Source: Pseudomonadota bacterium (lineage in GTDB: Bacteria; Pseudomonadota; Alphaproteobacteria; Rhizobiales; Xanthobacteraceae). From it: 7,437 nt of DNA. The translations under genes and the position numbers were made by a program. The stretch covers positions 1 through 7,437 of the forward strand of contig JAEZFA010000020.1 of NCBI GenBank assembly GCA_023417665.1, in the 5' to 3' direction. Position 1 is the first letter of the stretch. Each line of letters begins with the position of its first letter. The notes beneath the pieces are model-generated. The model made no database searches and had not been told where the DNA came from. It worked only from the letters and a program-made list of their open reading frames with translations. Below, piece after piece: positions 1 through 6,074 of the stretch.

Positions 1-355
1 AGATGTCGGTCTGCACCAGATCATGCAGCTTCTTCGAGGTAATGTGGTTGCGCACATCGGCGTAACCCGGACGCGCCGGAATGCCGACCGCCCGCGCGCA
101 GGCGGCGAGCAAAGCCGCCTTCCCGACGCAGAAGCCCTGACCCGCGCGCAGCACGTCGCTCGCGCGATAGGTCTGCGGCTTCGAGTAATCGAGATAGGGG
201 TTATAGGCGACGCCGTCGCGGACCGCATGATAGAGCGCGATCGCCCGCTCCTTCTCGCCGGCAACGCCTGCTACCGCCGCCGCCGCGAATTTCGCGACCT
301 CGGGATCGTCGCTATCGACGTATTCCGCCGGAGCCAGATAGTCGTCCGGTGCCAT
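1..355 (-). CDS. Transglutaminase-like domain protein, N-terminal part (cut by left edge)
   Basis: Reading the minus strand from an ATG at 353-355 gives 118 open residues to the window edge, starting MAPDDYLAPAEYVDSDD. A helical segment with RAIALYHAVRDGVAYNPY is followed by the catalytic-cysteine region GQGFCVGKAALLAACARAVG (Cys76) and then GIPARPGYADVRNH. This pattern is characteristic of bacterial transglutaminase-like (COG1305) proteins: Cys at the start of a helix, then a conserved AVGIPAR strand. The His and Asp of the triad should lie further on, outside the window. Such proteins are usually cysteine peptidases or amidases rather than true cross-linking enzymes; the substrate cannot be told from sequence. 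No signal peptide or membrane segment is visible, so it is probably cytoplasmic. The start is supported by a purine-rich stretch with AAAGG (364-368) 8 nt upstream. It is divergent from the YeeE/YedE gene. The family call is firm; the function is not known. Confidence 0.88.
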   Translation of the reverse strand, partial: MAPDDYLAPAEYVDSDDPEVAKFAAAAVAGVAGEKERAIALYHAVRDGVAYNPYLDYSKPQTYRASDVLRAGQGFCVGKAALLAACARAVGIPARPGYADVRNHITSKKLHDLVQTDI

Positions 356-617
356 GCCTGCGGCCTTTCTCTTCTTCAATTCGGGCGTAGCCTGCCCGTC
401 TTTCTTTCTGCCTTTCTGCCATGGCTTCGGGAGCGAAGGCCATTCCCGGGAAGGCATTGCCCCAAAACACGTCCACGCAGGGCAGCCATCGCATAAATAC
501 CGCTTGATTTTCGGACTTTGATGATTTTGTATCTGAAATTCGTGAAATCCCTATATTCACGCTAAATAGACGTGATTAAAGGCTTTCACCTCACCCTGTA
601 ACGGTCGAACGACGAAC
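356..617. promoter_or_regulatory. Divergent intergenic region, AT-rich, between transglutaminase-like gene and transporter
   Basis: This 262-bp stretch holds no convincing gene. About 493-582 is clearly richer in A/T than the coding sequence on either side, as expected of promoter DNA in a GC-rich genome. A possible plus-strand -10-like TATATT lies at 552-557, inside the spacer and right arm of an inverted repeat, but no good -35 sits at the normal distance. TTGATT (504-509) with TTGTAT 17 bp later is another weak candidate. I cannot assign a promoter to either gene with confidence. A small minus-strand reading frame here (312-560) overlaps the transglutaminase start, lacks protein-like composition and was not called. 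Confidence 0.5.
541..561. promoter_or_regulatory. Inverted repeat CGTGAA-N9-TTCACG, candidate operator
   Basis: Perfect 6-bp arms CGTGAA (541-546) and TTCACG (556-561) are separated by 9 bp, 57 bp upstream of the transporter ATG. The spacer and right arm contain TATATT, a good -10 match, so a bound regulator would be expected to block transcription. A second, weaker pair of half-sites with the same core, GTGA (572-575) and TCAC (586-589), lies about 30 bp, close to three helical turns, downstream. No T-tract follows, so this is not a terminator. Which regulator binds is unknown; a sulfur-responsive repressor would suit the downstream gene, but that is inference. Confidence 0.4.
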
Positions 618-1691
618 ATGAGCCCTCTCGCCCTTTCCCTGATCGGCGGCTTTCTGATCGGCATCATTTATGGTGTCACCGGCCAGCGCACCGGCTTCTG
701 CCTGAACTCAGGCTTTCGCGGCTTTTTCGTCACCGGCGACAATCGCAAGCTTGCGAGCTTCGTGCTGGCCATGGCGGTCGCGCTGCTTGCGACCCAGATT
801 TCCGCAGCACTCGGCCTGATCGACCTCAGCCGCTCGATCTATCTCTCGGCGCCGTCTTCGTGGCTCCTGATTCCGCTCGGCGGCCTTCTGTTCGGCTACG
901 GCATGATCGCGGCGAACGCCTGCGGCTCCCGCGCACTGGTGCTGCTCGGTCAGGGCAACCTGCGCTCGTTCGTCGTGCTGCTTTGCCTCGGCATCGCCGC
1001 CTACGCGACTTTCAGCGGCGTGTTGGCCCCGCTTCGTTCCGCGATCGCGGGCTCCACCACGATGGCGTTCGACCGCTCGCCCTCGATCCCCGGCTATCTC
1101 GAGCCGCTGCTCGGCGCGCAGAACGCGCGCCTCTTGCCCGCCGCCCTGCTGGCTGCCGTACTCGCGGGCCTTGCCTTCCGCAGTGAAGCCTTCCGCAAGA
1201 GCCCGCGCGATATCGCGGCCGGCCTGATCGTCGGGCTGCTGATTGCGGCGGGCTGGCTTGCGACCGGTTATTTCGGCGCCGACGAGTTCGAGCCGACGCC
1301 GCTTGCGTCCCTTACCTTCATCGCGCCGATCGGCGAAACCATCCAGTTCGCAATGCTTTCGACCGGCATGAAGCTTTCGTTCGGCATCACGATCATTGTC
1401 GGCGTGTTTCTCGGCGCGCTTGCGTCCGCGCTCGCCGGCGGCAACTACAAGCTGGAAGGCTTCTCCGAACCGCGGCAGATGCTGCGCTACATGGCCGGCG
1501 GCACCATGATGGGCATCGGCGGTGCGCTCGCGCTCGGCTGCTCCATCGGTCAGGGCCTCACGGGCTTTTCGACGCTGGCTTTTGCGTCATTCCTTGCAAT
1601 CGCGGGCATCGTCGCCGGATCCATGCTGGCGCTTCGCGGCCCGCTGCGCCTTCCCGCCAATCCGCTGTCCCGGGCCGTCCCGGCGTTCTAG
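618..1691 (+). CDS. YeeE/YedE family (TsuA-like) thiosulfate/sulfur-compound transporter
   Basis: This 357-residue, very hydrophobic protein has about nine to ten membrane segments and a length like E. coli YeeE. It carries the three conserved cysteine motifs of the YeeE/YedE (DUF395) family: TGFC (Cys28) in the first repeat, NACGSR (Cys102), and GCSIGQG (Cys308) in the last, plus the internal SLTFIAPIGE segment. In characterised members (TsuA) the conserved cysteines along the central path pass thiosulfate across the inner membrane for sulfur assimilation. Substrate specificity here is inferred from the family. The ATG at 618 aligns with the expected N-terminus, beginning with a glycine-rich first helix, but the bases before it show no good Shine-Dalgarno sequence. 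No small TusA/SirA-like sulfur carrier, a frequent partner, is encoded next to it. The gene is preceded by an inverted repeat that may be its operator and followed by a structured 131-bp gap before the HerA-like gene. Confidence 0.92.
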   Translation: MSPLALSLIGGFLIGIIYGVTGQRTGFCLNSGFRGFFVTGDNRKLASFVLAMAVALLATQISAALGLIDLSRSIYLSAPSSWLLIPLGGLLFGYGMIAANACGSRALVLLGQGNLRSFVVLLCLGIAAYATFSGVLAPLRSAIAGSTTMAFDRSPSIPGYLEPLLGAQNARLLPAALLAAVLAGLAFRSEAFRKSPRDIAAGLIVGLLIAAGWLATGYFGADEFEPTPLASLTFIAPIGETIQFAMLSTGMKLSFGITIIVGVFLGALASALAGGNYKLEGFSEPRQMLRYMAGGTMMGIGGALALGCSIGQGLTGFSTLAFASFLAIAGIVAGSMLALRGPLRLPANPLSRAVPAF

Positions 1692-1734
1692 CTGCTGCCG
1701 GGCAAGCGGCTTTATGGTGAACGCATTCTTGCGT

Positions 1735-1746
1735 TTTGCGCGCAAA
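1735..1746. repeat. 12-bp perfect palindrome TTTGCGCGCAAA
   Basis: A perfect dyad lies 77 bp upstream of the HerA-like start codon and 43 bp after the transporter stop. The short gapless symmetry fits a protein-binding site better than an RNA hairpin, since no loop is possible without breaking the central pairs. It may also be chance in GC-rich DNA. Confidence 0.35.
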
Positions 1747-1779
1747 CCGATTGTGTCGGTTAGCGGGAACTAGAAGTTT

Positions 1780-1822
1780 TTCCGCCATGCTCTCCCCAAG
1801 ACGATAAGGGGAGACGGCGGAA
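1780..1822 (+). promoter_or_regulatory. Long hairpin sequestering the ribosome binding site of the HerA-like gene
   Basis: The RNA can fold into two stacked stems. The outer stem is TTCCGCC (1780-1786) with GGCGGAA (1816-1822). The inner stem is TCTCCCC (1791-1797) with GGGGAGA (1808-1814), closing a 10-nt loop (1798-1807). A 4-by-1 internal loop separates them. All 14 base pairs are Watson-Crick. The Shine-Dalgarno AAGGGGAG (1806-1813), 9 nt before the GTG start, is almost wholly inside the inner stem, and the outer stem ends directly against the start codon. When folded, this should hide the site from ribosomes. The T-run (1777-1781) is on the 5' side, so it is not a terminator for either strand. 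What opens the fold is unknown. Confidence 0.6.
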
Positions 1823-3631
1823 GTGAACGAAATTGCACGAAATCTTGCCGCGCCTGCGGTTACGGCGGGCGGCGCGACGGAAACACTTGGCCATGTTCAC
1901 GCCGTCAGTGGTTCGCAGGCGACCGTCGGCCTGCTCAGCGCCGCGCTCAACGGACAACACCGTTCCGTCATCACCGTCGGCCGCTTCCTGAAAATTCAAA
2001 CCGCCAAATCCCAGCTGATCGGCGTCATCACCGAAGTTTCGATCCAGCGCGCGCAGGCGCATGACTACGGCGCGATCGCGCGCGTCGATCTCATGGGCGA
2101 GATCGTCACCAACGGCGGCGGCACCCGCTTCCGCCGCGGCGTCGCCGGCTACCCCACCATTCACGATACCGCACTGCCGCTTTCCAACCGCGAGCTTCGC
2201 GTGATCTTCGACGAGGCAAGTGCCGCGACCATCAGCATCGGCAATCTCCAGCAGGACACCAGCGTCAACGCGCGCATCGAAGTCGATGAAATGCTAAACA
2301 AGCATTTCGCCGTGCTCGGCTCGACCGGCGTCGGCAAATCTACCGGCGTCGCGCATATCCTGGCGCAGACCATGAAGGTGCGGCCGCAACTGCGCGTGTT
2401 TCTGCTCGACGCGCACAACGAATACCACCGCTCGTTCGGCGCCATGGCCGACGTGATGAATCCCGGCAACCTGCGTCTGCCGTTCTGGCTGTTCAACTTC
2501 GAAGAGATCGTCGACGTGTTCTTCGCCGGGCGTCCCGGCTTGCAGGAAGAGGCCGACATTCTCGCGGAGATCATTCCGCTCGCCAAAGCCACCTACGGAA
2601 ACTATCGCGGCGGCGCGGACCGCCCGGCAATCAAGCGGCCGGACGCGAAGAACATCGGCTTCACCGTCGATACGCCGGTGCCCTACCGCCTCGCCGATCT
2701 GCTCGCGCTGATCGACGACCGCATGGGCAAGCTCGAGAACCGCTCCTCGCGCATGATCTATCAGCGGCTGATCACCCGCATCGAAACCGTCAGCAGCGAT
2801 CCGCGCTACGCCTTCATGTTCGAGCGCGCCAATGTCGGCGGCGACACCATGGCCGAATCCATCAGCCAGTTGTTCCGGCTGCAACCCGGCGGCAGGAACA
2901 TGACGATCATGCAGCTCGCGGGCTTCCCCTCGGAAGTCGTCGAGCCGGTGGTCTCGGTGCTGACACGTCTCGCCTTTGACTTCGGCCTGTGGAGCGACGG
3001 CGCGGTGCCGCTGCTTTTCGTCTGCGAGGAAGCCCATAAATACGCTTCCGCGGATCGCACGGCCGGCTTCGCGCCGACCCGCCGCGCGCTTGCGCGTATC
3101 GCCAAGGAAGGCCGCAAGCACGGCGTCTATCTCGGGCTGGTGACGCAGCGTCCCGCCGAACTGGACCCGACCATCATCTCCCAGTGCGGCACGCTGTTCG
3201 CGATGCGAATGTCGAACGACCGCGACCAGTCGCTGCTGCGCTCCGCGGTTGCCGACCATGGTGCGGACCTGTTTGCTTTCGTGCCGTCGCTCGGCACCCG
3301 CGAAGCGCTGGCCTTCGGTGCCGGCGTACCGCTGCCGACGCGCCTCACCTTCCCGGAGCTTCCGGCCGCCGCCGTGCCGCGCAGCGAATCCTTCGTGCGC
3401 AATACCGGCCTCAATGCCGAGGAGATCGAGCAGGACTTCATCAGCGCGGTGGTCGACCGCTGGCGCCGTGCCACCATGAGCCAGCAGAACGAAGAACCGG
3501 TTCGCGTGTCCATGGCCGCGGCCCAGGAGGCTGCACCCTTGCAGCCGGCCATGCCGCAATCGCAGGTCGGCGGAATGCCGATCGAGACGAGCCGCCTGAG
3601 CCTGCTGAAAAAGCCGATCACATCGGTCTGA
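1823..3631 (+). CDS. HerA-like ATPase (HAS-barrel, DUF87/FtsK-HerA motor)
   Basis: This 602-residue protein resembles HerA-type hexameric DNA translocases (COG0433). Residues about 20-135 form a beta-rich HAS-barrel-like N-terminal domain. The RecA-type core follows, with Walker A GSTGVGKST (166-174), the HerA-typical VFLLDAHNEY strand (192-201), a helical insert (about 205-340), Walker B PLLFVCEEAH (396-405) with acidic pair Glu402-Glu403, and RKHGVYLGLVTQRPAELD (431-448), which holds the sensor Gln and Arg residues. The last 50 residues are Pro/Gln/Ala-rich and probably flexible. The GTG start is fixed by an in-frame TAA at 1805-1807 and a strong Shine-Dalgarno (1806-1813). Archaeal HerA works with the NurA nuclease in end resection, and some bacterial HerA proteins pair with nuclease or SIR2 proteins in phage defence. 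No such partner is adjacent, so the role is open. Soluble; all motor motifs are intact. The 3' end converges on the cyclic-di-GMP gene. Confidence 0.9.
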   Translation: MNEIARNLAAPAVTAGGATETLGHVHAVSGSQATVGLLSAALNGQHRSVITVGRFLKIQTAKSQLIGVITEVSIQRAQAHDYGAIARVDLMGEIVTNGGGTRFRRGVAGYPTIHDTALPLSNRELRVIFDEASAATISIGNLQQDTSVNARIEVDEMLNKHFAVLGSTGVGKSTGVAHILAQTMKVRPQLRVFLLDAHNEYHRSFGAMADVMNPGNLRLPFWLFNFEEIVDVFFAGRPGLQEEADILAEIIPLAKATYGNYRGGADRPAIKRPDAKNIGFTVDTPVPYRLADLLALIDDRMGKLENRSSRMIYQRLITRIETVSSDPRYAFMFERANVGGDTMAESISQLFRLQPGGRNMTIMQLAGFPSEVVEPVVSVLTRLAFDFGLWSDGAVPLLFVCEEAHKYASADRTAGFAPTRRALARIAKEGRKHGVYLGLVTQRPAELDPTIISQCGTLFAMRMSNDRDQSLLRSAVADHGADLFAFVPSLGTREALAFGAGVPLPTRLTFPELPAAAVPRSESFVRNTGLNAEEIEQDFISAVVDRWRRATMSQQNEEPVRVSMAAAQEAAPLQPAMPQSQVGGMPIETSRLSLLKKPITSV

Positions 3632-3644
3632 CGGCACCGATCGG
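3614..3644. repeat. Alternating CCGAT/ATCGG arms at the end of the HerA-like gene
   Basis: CCGAT (3614-3618), ATCGG (3622-3626) and CCGATCGG (3637-3644) lie across the stop codon and into the 50-bp convergent gap. They allow competing hairpins, the best being ATCGGT (3622-3627) with ACCGAT (3636-3641) around an 8-nt loop. No T-run follows on either strand, so an intrinsic terminator is not supported. No other terminator is visible in 3632-3681, although two genes converge there. Confidence 0.3.
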
Positions 3645-3681
3645 ATATTCGGAGCGGCGAAGAACGCGGAAGTAAGCGCGA

Positions 3682-5892
3682 TCAGACGGAGCGAGCGGGA
3701 GCCCGCAACCTTCCGCTGACGCGCTCGTTGCTGCGGGCCATCCGCGTCTCGCCGACACGGCCGCCGAAACTCGCATTGCTCATTTCGTCGAGGAAGATCG
3801 GCTTCGCGAAGTAATATCCCTGCGCCATCCGGATACGGCTTGCGGTTTGCAGGTAGATCAGTTCTTCCATGGTTTCCACGCCTTCCGCGACCATGCTCAT
3901 GCCCAGCGAATGCGCGAGCGACTCGATCGCCTTCAATACGCTCTGGCTCCGCGGACGTTCGTGGATGCGCGTGATGAAGGAACGGTCGATCTTGATTTCA
4001 TCGGCCGTGATGTCGGCAAGCGCGCTCAGCGACGAATAGCCGGTGCCGAAATCGTCGATCGAAATGCGCACGCCGAGCTCGCGCAGCATCGGCAGCACTT
4101 CCGACTGGAACACGCCTTTCTCGACGATGGCGTCTTCGGTCAGCTCGAGGATCAGACGCTTTGCCTGACCGCTTTCGCGGATGGTTTCGGTCAGCGCACG
4201 CATGAACCCGAGGTCGCCGGTCTGCTTCGCGCCGACGTTGATGCTGATGCTGGTATCGCCGCCAAAGGCGGCATCGAGCCGGCCGATCGAATCGAGCGTC
4301 TCGGTCAGCACGAAATTGGTGATGGGATTGATGAGGCCGAGCTCGATCGCAAGTCCGATGAACTGTCCCGGCGGGTGAATTTCGCCGTCGCTGTCGCGCC
4401 AGCGGATCAGCGTTTCGAAGCCTTTGACTTCGTGGGAATGAATATCGACTTTGGGCTGGAACGCGCAGACGAAACGCCGGTCGCGGATGGCGAGCCGCAG
4501 GCGCTGCTCCGCCTCCATGCGCACCGCGATCGCGCGGCCAAGCCCGTCGTCGAAATAGACCGCCGAACCCTTGGCGCGGTCTTTCGCACCGTACATCGCG
4601 CCGTCGGCGTTGCGGCGCAGGATCTCGTAGCTCGCGCCGTGGGCCGGATAAAAACTCACACCGATCGAACACGAAGTGAAAATCTCGAAGCCTTCTATGT
4701 AGAAGGGATTCTTCACGTCCGACAGCACCTGCTCGATGACCGGCGCGACGCTGTCTCTGCTGCCGTGATCGCGCAAAAGCAGCACGAATTCATCGCCCGA
4801 GATTCTCGCGAGCATTTCGCCGGGCTTCAGCTTGCCCTGGATGCGCTGGCCGATCTTGATCAGCAGCGCGTCGCCGATGGCGTGGCTGTAGTAGTCGTTG
4901 ACGTGCTTGAAGTTGTCGAGATCGATGAAGGCGAGCGCGAAAGCCTGGTCCGGCTCGCGCTCGATCAGGGCGTTCACCTGCCGCTCGATCTGCACCCGGT
5001 CCGGCAACCCCGTGAGGTTGTCGATATGGGCGCGTTCGGTGAGCCGCCGCTCGACTTCCTTGTGCTCGGTGATATCGACGGAGCTTGAGATCAACAGCGT
5101 ATTGTTCGTGATAGAAACCGGCGTATGCGAGGTCAGGAGGATGCGTTCGCCTTCGCCGTCCTGCACGCGCGTTTCCGCGGTGATGGTCCTGCCGCCGGCG
5201 ATGACACTCTGCTCCCAGTCGCGGCGGCTGCGAGCTTCGCTTTCCGAAAGGAAATCGCCGGGCGAACTGCCGAGCAGCCGCTCGACCGACATAGCAAGGT
5301 CGGCTGCCGCGATCGCATTCGCGAGCACGAAGCGGCCCGAGCTGTCCTGCACGGTCAGGCTGATCGGCAGATGATCCAGAATAACCTTGAGCAGATGATA
5401 GTCGCTGATCGCCGCATTATTCCGGTCGCGCTCGGGCGCGGGCGGCAGGCCATGCTCGGCAACCAAAGTCGCAAGTCCGGCGGCCGAGCATAGCCGCGCG
5501 ATGGTGATTTCTTCCTGCGCGAAGGACGCGGCAATGCCGTCCCGCACGAGGAGCGCGATCACGGGCCTGCCTTCGATCGCCAGCGGCAAGCAGAGTGCGA
5601 TTTCCTCCGGCGCAAGCAGCGCATCCAAACCCGCTGCGCTTGCCTGCGAAACCATCTTCACATGCATCAGGTCGCGGAAGGAAAGCCCGCTGCAGTCGCG
5701 CACGCGGTCCGCAGGTGCGGTCGCGTCCAGAATTTCCGGCCGGGAGCCTGCGCCGGAGAGCAGTATTCCGCGCGCATGCGGCACCACAGAATAGAGCGCG
5801 CCGAGCAGCGATTGCGCGTCGGCAGGCGCCATCACCGTTTTCAGCACGGATATCGTACCCGCCGTACCGGCCGGCTTCACTTGCGCAGACAC
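3682..5892 (-). CDS. GAF-PAS-GGDEF-EAL cyclic-di-GMP turnover protein
   Basis: From the preferred GTG (5890-5892) this is a 736-residue soluble signalling protein. A GAF-like sensory domain (about 28-145) and a PAS domain (about 160-278, ending SSVDITEHKEVERRL) precede a GGDEF domain (about 282-445) and an EAL domain (about 460-705). The GGDEF domain has the usual FIDLDNFKHVND metal site but reads SGDEF (365-369), and the position of the RxxD inhibitory site reads KPGE. The EAL motif reads ETL, yet the other catalytic residues are present: the NVGAKQ Asn, LELTED, DDFGTGYSS, EIKIDRSFI, VAEGVET and QGYYFAKP. I infer cyclic-di-GMP phosphodiesterase activity, with the GGDEF domain either regulatory (GTP-binding) or weakly active. 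No membrane segment is seen. The GTG is chosen because GGGGA (5899-5903) sits 6 nt upstream. A TTG at 6063 would add 57 residues of cysteine/arginine-rich sequence unlike a real domain. ATG at 5832 is a third option without a Shine-Dalgarno. Confidence 0.9.
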   Translation of the reverse strand: MSAQVKPAGTAGTISVLKTVMAPADAQSLLGALYSVVPHARGILLSGAGSRPEILDATAPADRVRDCSGLSFRDLMHVKMVSQASAAGLDALLAPEEIALCLPLAIEGRPVIALLVRDGIAASFAQEEITIARLCSAAGLATLVAEHGLPPAPERDRNNAAISDYHLLKVILDHLPISLTVQDSSGRFVLANAIAAADLAMSVERLLGSSPGDFLSESEARSRRDWEQSVIAGGRTITAETRVQDGEGERILLTSHTPVSITNNTLLISSSVDITEHKEVERRLTERAHIDNLTGLPDRVQIERQVNALIEREPDQAFALAFIDLDNFKHVNDYYSHAIGDALLIKIGQRIQGKLKPGEMLARISGDEFVLLLRDHGSRDSVAPVIEQVLSDVKNPFYIEGFEIFTSCSIGVSFYPAHGASYEILRRNADGAMYGAKDRAKGSAVYFDDGLGRAIAVRMEAEQRLRLAIRDRRFVCAFQPKVDIHSHEVKGFETLIRWRDSDGEIHPPGQFIGLAIELGLINPITNFVLTETLDSIGRLDAAFGGDTSISINVGAKQTGDLGFMRALTETIRESGQAKRLILELTEDAIVEKGVFQSEVLPMLRELGVRISIDDFGTGYSSLSALADITADEIKIDRSFITRIHERPRSQSVLKAIESLAHSLGMSMVAEGVETMEELIYLQTASRIRMAQGYYFAKPIFLDEMSNASFGGRVGETRMARSNERVSGRLRAPARSV

Positions 5893-5926
5893 CAAAAATC
5901 CCCAAGGGCTCGCAACGAATGCGCCC

Positions 5927-5961
5927 CATCGGCAATGAATACCCGCAAAACATTGGCAATG
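5927..5961. repeat. Duplicated dyad CATYGGCAATG upstream of the GGDEF-EAL gene
   Basis: CATCGGCAATG (5927-5937) and CATTGGCAATG (5951-5961) match at 10 of 11 positions, 24 bp apart. The second copy is a perfect dyad, CATTG-G-CAATG; the first has one mismatched pair. They lie 35-69 bp upstream of the preferred GTG start, a reasonable place for operator sites. No known regulator is assigned. Confidence 0.35.
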
Positions 5962-5994
5962 CGTTTCCCCGCATCCCCGACGACCCTCGGGGCA

Positions 5995-6009
5995 GTAAGA
6001 ATTCGTTAA
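5995..6009. promoter_or_regulatory. CtrA-like binding site (GTAA-N7-TTAA)
   Basis: The minus strand reads TTAA-N7-TTAC, one base from the TTAA-N7-TTAA consensus of the alphaproteobacterial cell-cycle regulator CtrA. It is about 103 bp upstream of the preferred start of the cyclic-di-GMP gene. The spacer contains GAATTC. CtrA often controls motility and cyclic-di-GMP genes in this class, which makes the location sensible, but a single site of this length can occur by chance. Confidence 0.3.
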
Positions 6010-6074
6010 CGATATTCCCGCGGCGGAGACGTGCCGTGCCCCCGCGAAACGCCGCGCAGACAAGATTTTTCCGC

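Larger units (their letters stand above)
1692..1822 (+). promoter_or_regulatory. Structured leader between transporter and HerA-like gene
   Basis: The 131-bp gap contains three separate self-complementary elements. There is a perfect 12-bp palindrome TTTGCGCGCAAA (1735-1746), a 6-bp hairpin AACCGA/TCGGTT with a 5-nt loop (1745-1761) overlapping it, and a long hairpin over the ribosome binding site (1780-1822). None is followed by a T-run in either reading direction, so no intrinsic terminator of the transporter gene is evident. A short GCCG/CGGC stem (about 1697-1710) followed by TTTAT is too weak to call. The gap is compatible with a separate promoter for the downstream gene, though I cannot pick out -35 and -10 boxes. 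Confidence 0.45.
5893..6074 (-). promoter_or_regulatory. Leader of the GGDEF-EAL gene, downstream of dnaE2
   Basis: The 182-bp gap holds a near-consensus CtrA-type site (5995-6009), a GC-rich hairpin CCCCGA/TCGGGG (5975-5992) with a 6-nt loop, and two copies of a short dyad (5927-5937 and 5951-5961). The hairpin has no T-run after it on either strand, so no intrinsic dnaE2 terminator is evident; read-through from dnaE2 is possible. I see no well-spaced -35/-10 pair on the minus strand. Confidence 0.4.

Noticed and set aside
312..560. Minus-strand 82-codon frame before the transglutaminase-like gene
   Set aside because: It overlaps the start of the transglutaminase-like gene in another frame, has no ribosome binding site I can defend, spans the AT-rich promoter region and shows no recognisable motif.
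607..617. GAAC-N3-GAAC before the transporter as a possible LexA site
   Set aside because: The alphaproteobacterial LexA box is GTTC-N7-GTTC (or GAAC-N7-GAAC); the spacing here is 3, so it does not fit. No proper LexA box was seen near dnaE2 inside the window either; it would be expected further upstream.
1823..3631. HerA-like gene as part of a phage defence system
   Set aside because: Bacterial HerA defence loci pair it with a nuclease, SIR2 or similar effector. None is adjacent, and the flanking genes, including the SOS polymerase, are typical chromosomal genes with no mobile element signs.
2294..3637. Minus-strand open frame of 447 codons opposite the HerA-like gene
   Set aside because: The frame is a by-product of GC-rich codon use in the opposite gene. 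The translation is His/Arg/Gly-rich with no domain, while the plus strand has a complete, motif-bearing ATPase.
3847..5088. Plus-strand open frame of 413 codons opposite the GGDEF-EAL gene
   Set aside because: Its translation is a low-complexity Asp/Arg/Ala/His mix typical of antisense shadows; the minus strand carries unmistakable GGDEF and EAL motifs.
5975..5992. GC hairpin CCCCGA/TCGGGG as a dnaE2 terminator
   Set aside because: There is no T-run after the stem on the minus strand, and the hairpin is about 80 bp past the stop. It could be chance in GC-rich DNA.
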